Assembly: GCF_019669985.1 (NCBI RefSeq)
Contig: NZ_AP019782.1
Coordinates: 2,536,001-2,600,000 of the forward strand
Direction of reading: 5' to 3'
Origin: Methylogaea oryzae
GTDB taxonomy: Bacteria; Pseudomonadota; Gammaproteobacteria; Methylococcales; Methylococcaceae
DNA: 64,000 nt
Below, piece by piece: positions 14,172 through 23,151 of the stretch (the first letter of the stretch is position 1; the number at the start of each line of letters is the position of its first letter). Position numbers and translations under genes: made by a program. The notes below the pieces were generated by a model that ran no database searches, had not been told where the DNA came from, and was given only the letters and a program-made list of their open reading frames with translations.

Positions 14172-15421
14172 ACCGCTCGCGGCGGCGTTTTCTCGCCGGC
14201 TTGGGCGTACTGGGCGCCTGGGCCGCCGCCGGTTGCGCTCCTTTGGCGCGCGGCGCCAGGGTGGTGGTGATCGGCGGCGGCTACGGCGGCGCCACCGCGG
14301 CCAAGTATGTGCGCTTGCTGGCGCCGGACATCCGCGTTTATCTGGTCGATCCCAGCGAGGTTTACCTGTCCTGCCCCGGTTCCAACGACGTGCTGGCCGG
14401 CCTGGCGGAGCTGTCCAGCCTGGAACGCAGCCGCGACGGGCTGAGCCGGCGCTGGGGCGTGGAGCTGGTGCGCGACGCCGTCGCCGCCGTTGATGGGGCT
14501 AAGCGCCAGGTTCGGCTGCAAAGCGGCGCCAGCCTGGCTTACGACCGGCTCGTCGTCTCCCCCGGCATCGACTTCCGCTGGAACGCCATCCCCGGCTACG
14601 ACGAAGCGGCCAGCCAGAACATTCCCCACGCCTGGAAAGCCGGCCCGCAAACCTTGTTGCTGCGCGACCAGCTGCGCGCCATGCCCGAGGACGGCCTGGT
14701 GGTCCTCACCGCGCCGGCCAATCCCTACCGTTGCCCGCCCGGCCCTTACGAACGGGCTTCGCTGGTGGCCCATTACCTCCAGCGCCACAAGCCCCGCGCC
14801 AAGCTGCTGATCTTGGACGCCAAGTCGGCCTTTTCCAAACAAGCGCTGTTCCAGGAAGCCTGGCGCCGCCATTATCCGGGCCGGCTGGAATGGCTGCCCT
14901 ACACCCGCACGGGCCAGATCGAACGCATCGACGCCGCCAGCCGCACAGTGCACTGCGAATTCGAAACCTTCCGCGCCGACGTGCTCAACGTCATCCCCCC
15001 GCAACAAGCCGGCGCCGTCGCCCGCCAAGCGGGACTGGCCGATGCCGGCGGCTGGTGTCCGGTGCATCCCGACAGCTTCGCCTCCACCCTGCTGCCGGAC
15101 ATCCACGTCATCGGCGACGCGTGCAGCGCCAGCCCCATGCCCAAATCCGCCTTCGCCGCCGGCTCCCAAGCCAAGGCCTGCGCCGTGGCGGTGGTGGCGA
15201 GCCTGCAAGGCCGGCCGGCGCCCTCGCCCACCCTCATCAACACCTGCTACAGCTTCGTCACCCCGGACGAAGCGGTGTCCGTGGCCGGCGTCTACAAACC
15301 GAAGGACGGCCAATTGACCACCGCCTCCGGCGGCGAGACGCCCTTGGACGCCGACTGGCGGGAAGAGGCCCGCTACGCCCACGGCTGGCGCGAAGCCGCC
15401 AAGGACGACAGTTTCCGCTGA
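14168..15421 (+). CDS. fccB: Flavocytochrome c sulfide dehydrogenase flavoprotein subunit (FccB-like)
   Basis: 417 residues from the GTG at 14168. A twin-arginine signal SRRRFLAGLGVLGAW precedes the FAD-binding Rossmann motif VVVIGGGYGGATAAKY. Other family landmarks are YLSCPGSNDVLAG, whose Cys corresponds to the FAD-linking region, YRCPPGPYERASL, and the C-terminal FCSD domain with INTCYSFVTPDEAVSV. The two latter Cys are candidates for the redox-active pair. Export would be through the Tat system, together with or beside the cytochrome partner. Family role: periplasmic oxidation of sulfide to sulfur. A related flavoprotein with another electron donor cannot be excluded. Confidence 0.85.
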   Translation: MNRSRRRFLAGLGVLGAWAAAGCAPLARGARVVVIGGGYGGATAAKYVRLLAPDIRVYLVDPSEVYLSCPGSNDVLAGLAELSSLERSRDGLSRRWGVELVRDAVAAVDGAKRQVRLQSGASLAYDRLVVSPGIDFRWNAIPGYDEAASQNIPHAWKAGPQTLLLRDQLRAMPEDGLVVLTAPANPYRCPPGPYERASLVAHYLQRHKPRAKLLILDAKSAFSKQALFQEAWRRHYPGRLEWLPYTRTGQIERIDAASRTVHCEFETFRADVLNVIPPQQAGAVARQAGLADAGGWCPVHPDSFASTLLPDIHVIGDACSASPMPKSAFAAGSQAKACAVAVVASLQGRPAPSPTLINTCYSFVTPDEAVSVAGVYKPKDGQLTTASGGETPLDADWREEARYAHGWREAAKDDSFR

Positions 15422-15533
15422 CCGCGCCGTGTTGAATTGCCTCCGGGCATCAGGGACAATCGGCCGGGCCGCGCGGGCGGCGGCTTGCAGGGACACCGAG
15501 CCGGCCGGACGAACCTCAATGCCGTCAACTCCG

Positions 15534-15630
15534 GCCCCCTCTCCCTGAGGGAGAGGGTTGGGGTGAGGGGAATAAAAGGCCGCGACCTATAAATCCCCTC
15601 ACCCTGTCCCTCTCCCACGGGGAGAGGGGA
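15534..15630. repeat. Paired inverted CCCTCTCCC/GGGAGAGGG element
   Basis: Two copies of a palindromic unit face each other: CCCCTCTCCCTGAGGGAGAG with TTGGGGTGAGGGG, then about 27 bases, then CCCCTCACCC and CCCTCTCCCACGGGGAGAGG. This sequence family is a common dispersed intergenic repeat in gammaproteobacteria. It lies between fccB and the glycan island and can form strong hairpins that may stop transcription. Confidence 0.75.
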
Positions 15631-15696
15631 CCCACTAATAAGCGCTAATTTGACGACATTGGGCGGCGCCGCGCCCCTAAAATTCCAAGAGGCTCC

Positions 15697-16572
15697 ATGA
15701 TGAAGGTGTTGGTGATCGGCGCCAGCGGCATGCTGGGACACGCCATGCTGCGCGTTTTGGGCGAAAACACGGATTGGCAGGTGCGGGGCACCGTCCGCGG
15801 CTACGATCCGGCCCGCTATTTCCCGGACAACATCGCCGCCAACGTCCTCACCGGCGTCAACGCGGACAACCTGGACAGCGTCGCCAAGGCCTTCGCCGAC
15901 GCACAGCCCGATGTGGTCGTCAACTGCATCGGCCTGGTCAAGCAACTGGCCGAGGCCGACGATCCGCTGGCGGCCATTCCCGTCAACGCGCTGTTCCCCC
16001 ACCGCCTGGCGCGGCTGTGCCAGATGCAAGGAGCCCGGCTGATCCACGTCGGCACCGACTGCGTGTTTTCCGGGCGGCAAGGCAACTACCGGGAAAGCGA
16101 CTTCCCCGACGCCGACGACCTGTACGGCCGCTCCAAGCTGCTGGGGGAAGTGGACTATCCCCACGCCGTCACCCTGCGCACTTCCATCATCGGCCACGAA
16201 CTGCGCGGCAACCACGGCCTGATCGGCTGGTTCCTGTCCCAGCAAGGCCGCTGCAAAGGCTACACCCGCGCGATTTTTTCCGGCTTGCCCACCGTGGCGC
16301 TAGCGCGAGTGGTGCGGGACACGGTCATCCCCCGTCCGGCGTTGCGCGGCGTCTACCACGTGGCGGCCCGGCCCATCGCCAAATACGACCTGTTGCGCCT
16401 GGTGGCGGAGACTTACGGCAAAACCATCGATATCGTGCCGGACGATTCCGTGGTCATCGACCGCTCCCTCGACGGCTCACGATTCCAACAAGCCACCGGC
16501 TACGTCGCCCCCGACTGGCCCGAGCTGGTGGCCGCCATGCACGCCCAGCGCTGGGAAGGAGACGCGCCATGA
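15697..16572 (+). CDS. RmlD-like SDR reductase for a UDP-2-acetamido-6-deoxy-L-hexose
   Basis: 291 residues. The NAD(P)-binding motif GASGMLGHAML is at the N-terminus, and the YGRSK catalytic pair lies in the middle, with DCVFSGRQGNY as in RmlD proteins. FnlB/CapF, the C-4 reductase of UDP-L-FucNAc synthesis, carries a C-terminal cupin domain and is longer; this protein lacks it. Together with the next two genes it therefore fits the WbvB-WbvR-WbvD pathway to UDP-L-RhaNAc/UDP-L-QuiNAc better, in the WbvR position. Its stop overlaps the next start (ATGA). The exact product sugar is inferred. Confidence 0.75.
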   Translation: MMKVLVIGASGMLGHAMLRVLGENTDWQVRGTVRGYDPARYFPDNIAANVLTGVNADNLDSVAKAFADAQPDVVVNCIGLVKQLAEADDPLAAIPVNALFPHRLARLCQMQGARLIHVGTDCVFSGRQGNYRESDFPDADDLYGRSKLLGEVDYPHAVTLRTSIIGHELRGNHGLIGWFLSQQGRCKGYTRAIFSGLPTVALARVVRDTVIPRPALRGVYHVAARPIAKYDLLRLVAETYGKTIDIVPDDSVVIDRSLDGSRFQQATGYVAPDWPELVAAMHAQRWEGDAP

Positions 16573-17582
16573 TATTCGACGGCAAGGTATTGATGATCAC
16601 CGGCGGCGCCGGCTCTTTCGGCAGCACGGTGCTCAAGCGCTTCCTGCGCACCCAGGTGCGGGAAATCCGCATTTTCAGCCGCGACGAAAACAAGCAGGAA
16701 AAGCTGCGGCTGGCGCTGAACAACGACAAGCTCAAGTTCTACATCGGCGACGTGCGCGACTACGACAGCATCCACCAGGCGCTGAAGGGGGTGGATTACG
16801 TGTTCCACGCGGCGGCGCTCAAGCAAGTGCCGTCCTGCGAGTTCTACCCCATGGAAGCGGTGCGCACCAACGTCATCGGCGCGGAAAACGTCATGAACGC
16901 CGCCATCGCCAACGGCGTCCAGCGGGTGGTGGTGCTCAGTACCGACAAGGCGGTGTATCCCATCAACGCCATGGGCATGTCCAAGGCGCTGATGGAAAAG
17001 CTGATGGTCGCCAAGGCGCGTATGCAGGGCGAGGGCGACACGGTGCTGTGCGCCACCCGCTACGGCAACGTGATGGCCTCGCGCGGTTCGGTGATTCCGC
17101 TGTTCGTCGAACAGATGCGGCAAGGCGCGCCGCTCACCGTCACCGATCCCCACATGACGCGCTTCCTCATGTCCCTGGAAGACTCGGTGGACCTGGTGAT
17201 GTACGCCCTCAGCCACGGCCGCCAGGGCGATATTTTCGTGCAGAAAGCGCCCGCCTCCACCATCGGCGACCTGGCCCAGGCGCTCAAGGAATTGTTCGAC
17301 AGCGCCAGCGACATCCGCACCATCGGCACCCGCCACGGCGAGAAGCTGTACGAATCCCTGCTGTCCCGCGAGGAAATGGCGCGGGCGCAAGACATGGGCG
17401 GCTACTACCGCATTCCCGCCGACAACCGCGACCTCAACTACAACAAGTACTTCGTCAACGGCGAGGAAAAAATCTCCCAGGTGGACGACTACACCTCCCA
17501 CAACACCGAGCGGCTGGACGTGGAACAGGTGAAGGCGCTGCTGCTCAAGCTCGACTACATCCAGGAGCAGCTGCGTGCTTAA
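16569..17582 (+). CDS. UDP-GlcNAc 4,6-dehydratase / 5-epimerase (FnlA/CapE/WbjB family)
   Basis: 337 residues. The nucleotide motif GGAGSFGSTVLKRFL, HAAALKQVPSCEFYP and STDKAVYPINAMGMSKALMEK identify the polysaccharide-biosynthesis dehydratase family. In the last motif the usual catalytic Tyr of YxxxK is Met, a feature of the FnlA/CapE group. TRYGNVMASRGSVIPLF and MTRFLMS follow as expected. Family reaction: UDP-GlcNAc to 4-keto-6-deoxy L-sugars. I used the ATG at 16569 in the overlap with the reductase; the open frame further upstream is a shadow of that gene. First committed enzyme of the module. Confidence 0.85.
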   Translation: MIFDGKVLMITGGAGSFGSTVLKRFLRTQVREIRIFSRDENKQEKLRLALNNDKLKFYIGDVRDYDSIHQALKGVDYVFHAAALKQVPSCEFYPMEAVRTNVIGAENVMNAAIANGVQRVVVLSTDKAVYPINAMGMSKALMEKLMVAKARMQGEGDTVLCATRYGNVMASRGSVIPLFVEQMRQGAPLTVTDPHMTRFLMSLEDSVDLVMYALSHGRQGDIFVQKAPASTIGDLAQALKELFDSASDIRTIGTRHGEKLYESLLSREEMARAQDMGGYYRIPADNRDLNYNKYFVNGEEKISQVDDYTSHNTERLDVEQVKALLLKLDYIQEQLRA

Positions 17583-18711
17583 AGTCATGACCATCGTCGG
17601 CACCCGGCCGGAACTCATCAAAATGAGCCGCGTCATCGCCGAGTTCGACCGCCACACCCGCCACGTCCTGGTGCACACCGGGCAAAATTACGATTACGAA
17701 CTCAACCAGGTATTTTTCGACGACCTGGACATCCGCAAGCCGGACTACTTCCTCGACGCCGCCGGGGACAACGCCGCGCAAACCATCGGCCAGGTCATCA
17801 TCAAAGCCGACGCGGTGCTGGAGCGGGAAAACCCCGACGCCCTGCTGCTTTACGGCGACACCAACTCCTGCCTGGCGGTGATCGCCGCCAAGCGGCGCAA
17901 GATCCCCATCTTCCACATGGAAGCCGGCAACCGCTGCTTCGACCAGCGCGTGCCGGAAGAGCTGAACCGCAAGGTGCTGGACCACCTCAGCGACATCAAC
18001 CTGGTGCTGACCGAGCATTCGCGCCGCTACCTGATCGCCGAAGGCATCCGCCCGGAAACCATCGTCAAGACCGGCTCCCACATGCAGGAAGTGCTGGAGC
18101 ACTACCGGCCGAAAATCGAGCGCTCCGACGTGCTGCAACGGCTGGAACTGGAGCCGGACCGCTTCTTCATCGTCAGCGCCCACCGGGAGGAAAACGTCGA
18201 TTCGCCGCAGAACCTGCAAGACCTGCTGGCAACCCTCAACGCCCTGGCGGAAACCTACAATTTGGCGGTGGTGGTCTCCACCCACCCCCGCACCCGCAAG
18301 CGGCTGGACGCGCTGGGCAGCACCGGCCGCATGCATCCCCTGATCCACTTCCTCAAGCCCTTCGGCTTCTGCGACTACATCAAGCTGCAACAGGCGGCGC
18401 GCTGCGTCATTTCCGACAGCGGCACCATCACCGAGGAAGCCGCCCTGCTGAACCTTCCCGCCGTCACCCTGCGCGCCGCCCACGAACGGCCGGAAGGCAT
18501 GGACGCCGGCACGCTCGTCATGTCCGGCCTGGGCAAGGAGCGGGTACTGGACGCCGTGGCGGTGGTGCTGGCCCAGCACGACCCGACCCGGCCCGCCAAG
18601 CAAAGCGTGGCCGACTACGAAACCGGGCCGGTGTCGCAGCAGATTCTGCGCGTCGTGCTGAGCTATACGGACTACGTCAACCGCACGGTGTGGTTCAAGC
18701 CAGGCGCCTAG
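17575..18711 (+). CDS. UDP-N-acetylglucosamine 2-epimerase family (FnlC/CapG/WbvD-like)
   Basis: 378 residues from a GTG that overlaps the dehydratase stop by eight bases. The opening VMTIVGTRPELIKMS, the GDTNSCLAV and HMEAGNRCFDQRVPEE segments, VSAHREENVD and SDSGTITEEAALL are all typical of the non-hydrolysing 2-epimerases. In this context it would epimerise C-2 of the 4-reduced UDP-2-acetamido-2,6-dideoxy-L-hexose, as CapG/WbjD/WbvD do. It completes a three-enzyme cassette with the two preceding genes. Confidence 0.85.
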   Translation: MLKVMTIVGTRPELIKMSRVIAEFDRHTRHVLVHTGQNYDYELNQVFFDDLDIRKPDYFLDAAGDNAAQTIGQVIIKADAVLERENPDALLLYGDTNSCLAVIAAKRRKIPIFHMEAGNRCFDQRVPEELNRKVLDHLSDINLVLTEHSRRYLIAEGIRPETIVKTGSHMQEVLEHYRPKIERSDVLQRLELEPDRFFIVSAHREENVDSPQNLQDLLATLNALAETYNLAVVVSTHPRTRKRLDALGSTGRMHPLIHFLKPFGFCDYIKLQQAARCVISDSGTITEEAALLNLPAVTLRAAHERPEGMDAGTLVMSGLGKERVLDAVAVVLAQHDPTRPAKQSVADYETGPVSQQILRVVLSYTDYVNRTVWFKPGA

Positions 18712-18772
18712 CCGCCGCTAACCATCCTGGCGGCGCGGGACGCCGCCGTTGCAATCCCACTGGAGCCCATCG

Positions 18773-20311
18773 ATGACGGACGGCGACGACCTTCTGCAGC
18801 TCGCCCTTGGCGCTTATGCCGAAGGCGACCTGGACAGCGCAGAACAGCACCTTCGCGCCCTGGTCGTCCTCCAACCGGAAAATGCCGAACTGCGCCATGC
18901 GCTGGGGCAATTGCTACTGCATCGAGGCCAGGCGGAGGAAGCCGCCGTTTGTTTCCAAACGGCGGTCGACCTCAATCCGGTGGCGCTGCCCTACCTCTAC
19001 GATCTGGCCCTGGCGCAAGCCGAGGCCGGCCGCTATGCCGAGGCCAGCGGCCCGCTTTACCAATGCCTAGGCATCGACCCGGCCTATCCGGGCGCCAAAC
19101 TGGCCCTGGCCTGCGTCGACGCGGCGCAACGGCGCTACGACTCGGCCCGAGAACGTTTCAAGGAAGCCTTTGCCGACGAGCCGGACGCGCCCGCCGCCTG
19201 CCACGCCTGGGTGGAGCGGCTGCTGCAACAAGGCCAAGCCGGCGAGGCTTTTTTTGTGCTGGAGCTCGCCCTGGCGGCGGCGCCCAACGACCGGCCCTTG
19301 CGGGAATTGCAGCGGTCTTTGCAAACGCAAACGGTGGATTTCGGCCAAACGCTCACCGTCGACGCGACGCCGGCCAAGCTGCGGCGGGTGGTGATCGAAG
19401 TCACCACTTGGTGCAACCTGGATTGCCCCGGCTGCTTCCGCACGCAAAGCATCGCGGCGGGCCATTGGACCAACAAACACATTGCGCCGGAGACCTTCGC
19501 CAAGATCGTCGCCAACCTGCCCCCCTGCCGGCAAGGCGTGCTGCACGGCATCGGCGAGCCGACCATGCATCCCCGTTACCTGGAACTGGTGGAAATCGCC
19601 AAGGCCAGCGGCCGCTTCGACAGCCTGGTGTGCAACACCAATGCCCAGGCCCGCAACATCGACTTTTACCGCGCGGTGATCGAAAAAGGGCTGGACTTCT
19701 TCCAGGTGTCGGTGGACTCCCTGACGCCGGAAGTCGCCGCCGTGACGCGCGCCGGCACGGACGTGGAAAAACTGCGCCGCAACCTCGCCGAGTTCCACCG
19801 CCTGGGTTTGCCGTTCTCCGTCCAAATGGTCATCAGCCGCCTCAATTACGACGACATCGACCTGACCCTGCGCGCCCTGGACGCCATGGGCCCGTGCACG
19901 GTGAACATCCAGCCGTTCGTGGATTCCGACGCCACCCACAACGCCTTGAGTAAAGACATGGCGGCGAGATTTCTCGACAAAATCCGCCACCTGGCCGGCC
20001 AGATGGTCAACCTGAACATCAACGCCGGCGGCTTCTACCATTTCGGCATCAATCGGCGGGAGCCCTATGTGCCGCTATGCACGTCCCCATGGTTCGATCC
20101 GGCCGTCAACGTGGACGGTTTCATGATGCCCTGCTGCATGCACTGGGACCCGCAAACCCTGGGGCACAGCAACCTGTCCGAGACGTCTTTCGCCCAGGCG
20201 TTCGGCTCGCAACCGGTGCAGGCGTTTCTGGACGGTTATATGCGAACCTCGCCGAACTTCTGCGCCCGCTGCTCGGAAAACGTCCGCTGCCTTGCCGCCG
20301 GCAACGGCTGA
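18773..20311 (+). CDS. TPR - radical SAM - SPASM protein
   Basis: 512 residues from the ATG at 18773 (GGAG eight bases upstream). Residues 1-195 are tetratricopeptide repeats (AYAEGDLDSAEQHLRALV, LLLHRGQAEEAAVCFQTAV and others). The radical SAM core follows, with CNLDCPGC (C214, C218, C221) for the [4Fe-4S] cluster. A SPASM-type C-terminus has Cys at 436, 454 and 455 and in NFCARCSENVRC. SPASM enzymes modify peptides or sugars and usually need extra Fe-S clusters and a reductant; a flavodoxin gene lies 4.3 kb downstream in the same run of genes. The TPR fusion may bind the substrate protein. Substrate unknown. Confidence 0.82.
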   Translation: MTDGDDLLQLALGAYAEGDLDSAEQHLRALVVLQPENAELRHALGQLLLHRGQAEEAAVCFQTAVDLNPVALPYLYDLALAQAEAGRYAEASGPLYQCLGIDPAYPGAKLALACVDAAQRRYDSARERFKEAFADEPDAPAACHAWVERLLQQGQAGEAFFVLELALAAAPNDRPLRELQRSLQTQTVDFGQTLTVDATPAKLRRVVIEVTTWCNLDCPGCFRTQSIAAGHWTNKHIAPETFAKIVANLPPCRQGVLHGIGEPTMHPRYLELVEIAKASGRFDSLVCNTNAQARNIDFYRAVIEKGLDFFQVSVDSLTPEVAAVTRAGTDVEKLRRNLAEFHRLGLPFSVQMVISRLNYDDIDLTLRALDAMGPCTVNIQPFVDSDATHNALSKDMAARFLDKIRHLAGQMVNLNINAGGFYHFGINRREPYVPLCTSPWFDPAVNVDGFMMPCCMHWDPQTLGHSNLSETSFAQAFGSQPVQAFLDGYMRTSPNFCARCSENVRCLAAGNG

Positions 20312-20337
20312 GCTCCCCTCCCTGCCAGGATAAAACG

Positions 20338-21456
20338 ATGGATACCCCGCGCGACGACGCCATCTACGTCACCCAGCCGCAATTGCCGCCCTTGGAGGAA
20401 TTCATCCCCTACCTGGCGGAGATCTGGGACAAGAGAATCCTCACCAACAACGGCCCCTTCCACGAACAGCTGGAAACGGCTCTGACCCGCTACCTGGGCG
20501 TGGAACACATCGCCTTGCTCAGCAACGGCACCCTCGGCTTGATCACCGCGTTGCAGGCGCTGCGCATCACCGGCGAAGTCATCACCACCCCCTACTCCTT
20601 CGTCGCCACCGCCCACGCCCTGCTGTGGAACGGCATCAAGCCGGTATTCGTCGACATCGATCCCCATACCCTCAATCTCGACCCGAACAAAATCGAAGCC
20701 GCCATCACGCCGCAAACCACCGCCATACTGCCGGTGCACTGCTACGGCCGGCCCTGCGATGTGGCGGCCATCGAGCATATCGCCGACAACTACAACCTCA
20801 AGGTCATCTACGACGCCGCCCACGCCTTCGCCGTGCGCCACGACGGCGCCAGCATCCTGCGCCACGGCGACTTGTCGGTGCTCAGCTTCCACGCCACCAA
20901 GGTGTTCAATACCGCCGAGGGCGGCGCCATCGTTTGCCCCGACGCCAAAACCAAGCAACGCATCGACCATTTGAAAAACTTCGGTTTTGTGGACGAAACC
21001 ACGGTGGTGGCGCCGGGCATCAACGGCAAGATGAGCGAGCTCAACGCCGCCTTGGGCCTGCTGCAATTGCAGCACATCGACCGCGCCCTGGCGCGCCGCT
21101 GGGAAATCGACGCCGCCTACCGCAAGCTGTTGCGGGACGTGCCGGGCATCCGCTGCCTGCAACCCCTGGAGGCTGAAACGCCGAACCACGCCTATTTCCC
21201 CATTCTGGTGGAGGCCGGCTATCCCATCGGCCGCGACGATTTGTATCTCGCCTTGAAACGACAGGACATCCATCCGCGCCGCTATTTTTACCCGCTGATT
21301 TCCGATTTCCCCATGTACCGCGGCCTGCCGTCGGCGCGGCGGGAAAACCTGCCGGTGGCCAGCGCCGCCGCGCAAAAGGTCCTGTGCCTGCCGATCCACC
21401 CGCAGCTCAGCGACGAACAGGTGCAGCGCATCGCCGCCATCGTCGCCAATCCCTAG
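20338..21456 (+). CDS. DegT/DnrJ/EryC1-family sugar aminotransferase
   Basis: 372 residues from the ATG at 20338, which has AGGA seven bases upstream. PLP-dependent aminotransferase of nucleotide-linked keto-sugars. The PLP lysine is in LSFHATKVFNTAEGGAIV, a motif seen in VioA/FdtB-like enzymes that act on dTDP-keto-6-deoxyhexoses. LSNGTLGLITALQAL, VIYDAAHAFAV and GKMSELNAALGLLQLQ are also family landmarks. It would supply an amino sugar, a logical acceptor for the acyl- and acetyltransferases further on in the island. Which nucleotide sugar it uses cannot be read from the sequence. Confidence 0.85.
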   Translation: MDTPRDDAIYVTQPQLPPLEEFIPYLAEIWDKRILTNNGPFHEQLETALTRYLGVEHIALLSNGTLGLITALQALRITGEVITTPYSFVATAHALLWNGIKPVFVDIDPHTLNLDPNKIEAAITPQTTAILPVHCYGRPCDVAAIEHIADNYNLKVIYDAAHAFAVRHDGASILRHGDLSVLSFHATKVFNTAEGGAIVCPDAKTKQRIDHLKNFGFVDETTVVAPGINGKMSELNAALGLLQLQHIDRALARRWEIDAAYRKLLRDVPGIRCLQPLEAETPNHAYFPILVEAGYPIGRDDLYLALKRQDIHPRRYFYPLISDFPMYRGLPSARRENLPVASAAAQKVLCLPIHPQLSDEQVQRIAAIVANP

Positions 21457-21463
21457 CCGCGCC

Positions 21464-22162
21464 ATGAAACTGGCCGTCATGCAGCCCTATTTGTTCCCCT
21501 ACCTGGGCTACTTTCAGCTGGTGGCGGCGGTGGACAAATTCGTGTTCTACGACGATGTGAATTTCATCAAGAACGGCTGGATCAACCGCAACCGGCTGAT
21601 CCTGGCCGGGCAAGTTCGCTACTTCACCGTCCCCTTGGCGGGCGCCAGCGCCTTCCAGCCCATCAACCAGGTAGTAGTGCAGCCGGACGGCGTTTGGCGC
21701 CGGAAGATCGCCGCGTCCCTTAAGCAGTCCTACGCCAAAGCGCCCAGTTTCGAGCCGATTTACGACCTGGCCTGCGGGATTTTGTTTTCCGCCGAGCGCC
21801 ATATCGGCCAGCTGGCGCAAAACAGCGTCAAGGCGGTGGCCGACTATCTGGGACTGGCGACGCAATTCGCCGCTTCGACCGATGCCTACCACAACACCAA
21901 GCTGCGCGGCGCAGCGCGCGTGCTGGACATCTGCCGGCAGGAAGGCGCCGAGGACTACTACAACCTGCCCGGCGGCACGGCGTTGTACGACCCGGCGCTG
22001 TTCGAGCAACGCAGCATCCGCCTGCATTTTCTGCAACCGGAGCTCAAGCCCTACCGGCAATTCGCCGATGCATTCCATCCCGCCCTCTCCATTTTGGACG
22101 TGCTGATGTTCCATGACAGACTAGCCGCCCGGGAACTGCTGCGAACGGAGGCCCGGCCGTGA
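21464..22162 (+). CDS. WbqC-family protein
   Basis: 232 residues. The start MKLAVMQPYLFPYLGYFQLV and the segments FYDDVNFIKNGWINRNRL and YYNLPGGTALYD identify the WbqC family, found in many O-antigen and flagellin-glycosylation loci. Its biochemical role is not well established; members are often proposed to act in transfer to amino sugars. It starts a few bases after the aminotransferase and overlaps the next gene by GTGA, so the three are coupled. Confidence 0.85.
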   Translation: MKLAVMQPYLFPYLGYFQLVAAVDKFVFYDDVNFIKNGWINRNRLILAGQVRYFTVPLAGASAFQPINQVVVQPDGVWRRKIAASLKQSYAKAPSFEPIYDLACGILFSAERHIGQLAQNSVKAVADYLGLATQFAASTDAYHNTKLRGAARVLDICRQEGAEDYYNLPGGTALYDPALFEQRSIRLHFLQPELKPYRQFADAFHPALSILDVLMFHDRLAARELLRTEARP

Positions 22163-23142
22163 CCGGCGACGCCATCGGCGGCTATTTCCCGCTGGAATTG
22201 CCCCTCGCCCGACGGCAGCGGCACCCAGGCGCGCTGCGCTATCAATCGGCCCGTGCCGCTTTCCTGGCCCTGCTGCGGCAAGGGCGCCCTGCGCGGGTGT
22301 GGCTGCCCTGGTACCTCTGCGACAGCATGGTGGAGCCGCTGCGGATGGCGGGCGTCGAATGCGCCCGTTATGCCATCGGCGCCGACCTGGCGCCGGCCGG
22401 CCCCATTCCGCTGGGAGCCGGCGACTGGCTGCTCTACGTCAACTACTTCGGCCTGTGCGACGGCCAAGTCGACAGGCTCTTGGCCAGTTACCCTGCCGGC
22501 CAAGTGGTGGTGGACAATTCCCAGGCGTTTTACTCCGCGCCCCGGCCTTGCCTGGCGACGATTTACTCGCCGCGTAAATTTTTCGGTGTGCCGGACGGCG
22601 GTTATCTAGTCACCGAATTGGCTTTAGTCCCCCCAGCGGAACAGGACGGCGACTCCATCGACCGATGCTGCCATTTGTTGCAGCGCCTGGCATTCGACGC
22701 CGAAAGCGGCTACGCCCAATTCGCCGCCGCCGAGCAAAGCCTGGCCGGCCTTCCGCCCAAGCGCATGTCGTCGCTCACCGAAAAACTGCTGAACGCCATC
22801 GACTACGAGGCGGCCGGGAGCCGCCGCCGCGAGAATTTCGCCTTTTTGCAGCAACGCCTGGGCAACGCCAACCGCTTGCCCCTGGCGCCGCAGCCGGACG
22901 CTGAGCCCCTGTGCTACCCTTTTTTGCCGGAAAGCCCCATAAGGCGCGGCGCTTTGCAGGCCCGTCGCCTGTATGTTCCCCAGTATTGGCCGGAATTGCT
23001 GGCCGAAAATATCCCCATCCCCCCGTTCGAACGCGGCCTGGCCGACGGACTGATTCCGCTCCCCGTCGACCAGCGTTACGGCAGCGCGGAAATGACCGAA
23101 CTCTTGCAGCGGCTGGCCGACGCCGCAGCCGCTTCGATATAA
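22159..23142 (+). CDS. Divergent PLP-dependent aminotransferase-fold protein
   Basis: 327 residues with a GTG start in a GTGA overlap. The layout follows DegT-type enzymes: LRYQSARAAFLALL near the N-terminus, VDNSQAFYSAP in the place of the Asp that contacts PLP, and YSPRKFFGVPDGGYL with a Lys in the Schiff-base position. The overall sequence is far from the classical DegT protein 20338-21456, and the C-terminal domain is short. It may form a different amino-sugar or be a relative with another reaction. Confidence 0.65.
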   Translation: MTGDAIGGYFPLELPLARRQRHPGALRYQSARAAFLALLRQGRPARVWLPWYLCDSMVEPLRMAGVECARYAIGADLAPAGPIPLGAGDWLLYVNYFGLCDGQVDRLLASYPAGQVVVDNSQAFYSAPRPCLATIYSPRKFFGVPDGGYLVTELALVPPAEQDGDSIDRCCHLLQRLAFDAESGYAQFAAAEQSLAGLPPKRMSSLTEKLLNAIDYEAAGSRRRENFAFLQQRLGNANRLPLAPQPDAEPLCYPFLPESPIRRGALQARRLYVPQYWPELLAENIPIPPFERGLADGLIPLPVDQRYGSAEMTELLQRLADAAAASI

Positions 23143-23151
23143 GGAATCCCC

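Noticed and set aside
15534-15630. CRISPR or insertion-sequence end
   Set aside because: The CCCTCTCCC/GGGAGAGGG units are a known type of dispersed intergenic palindrome; no transposase is nearby.
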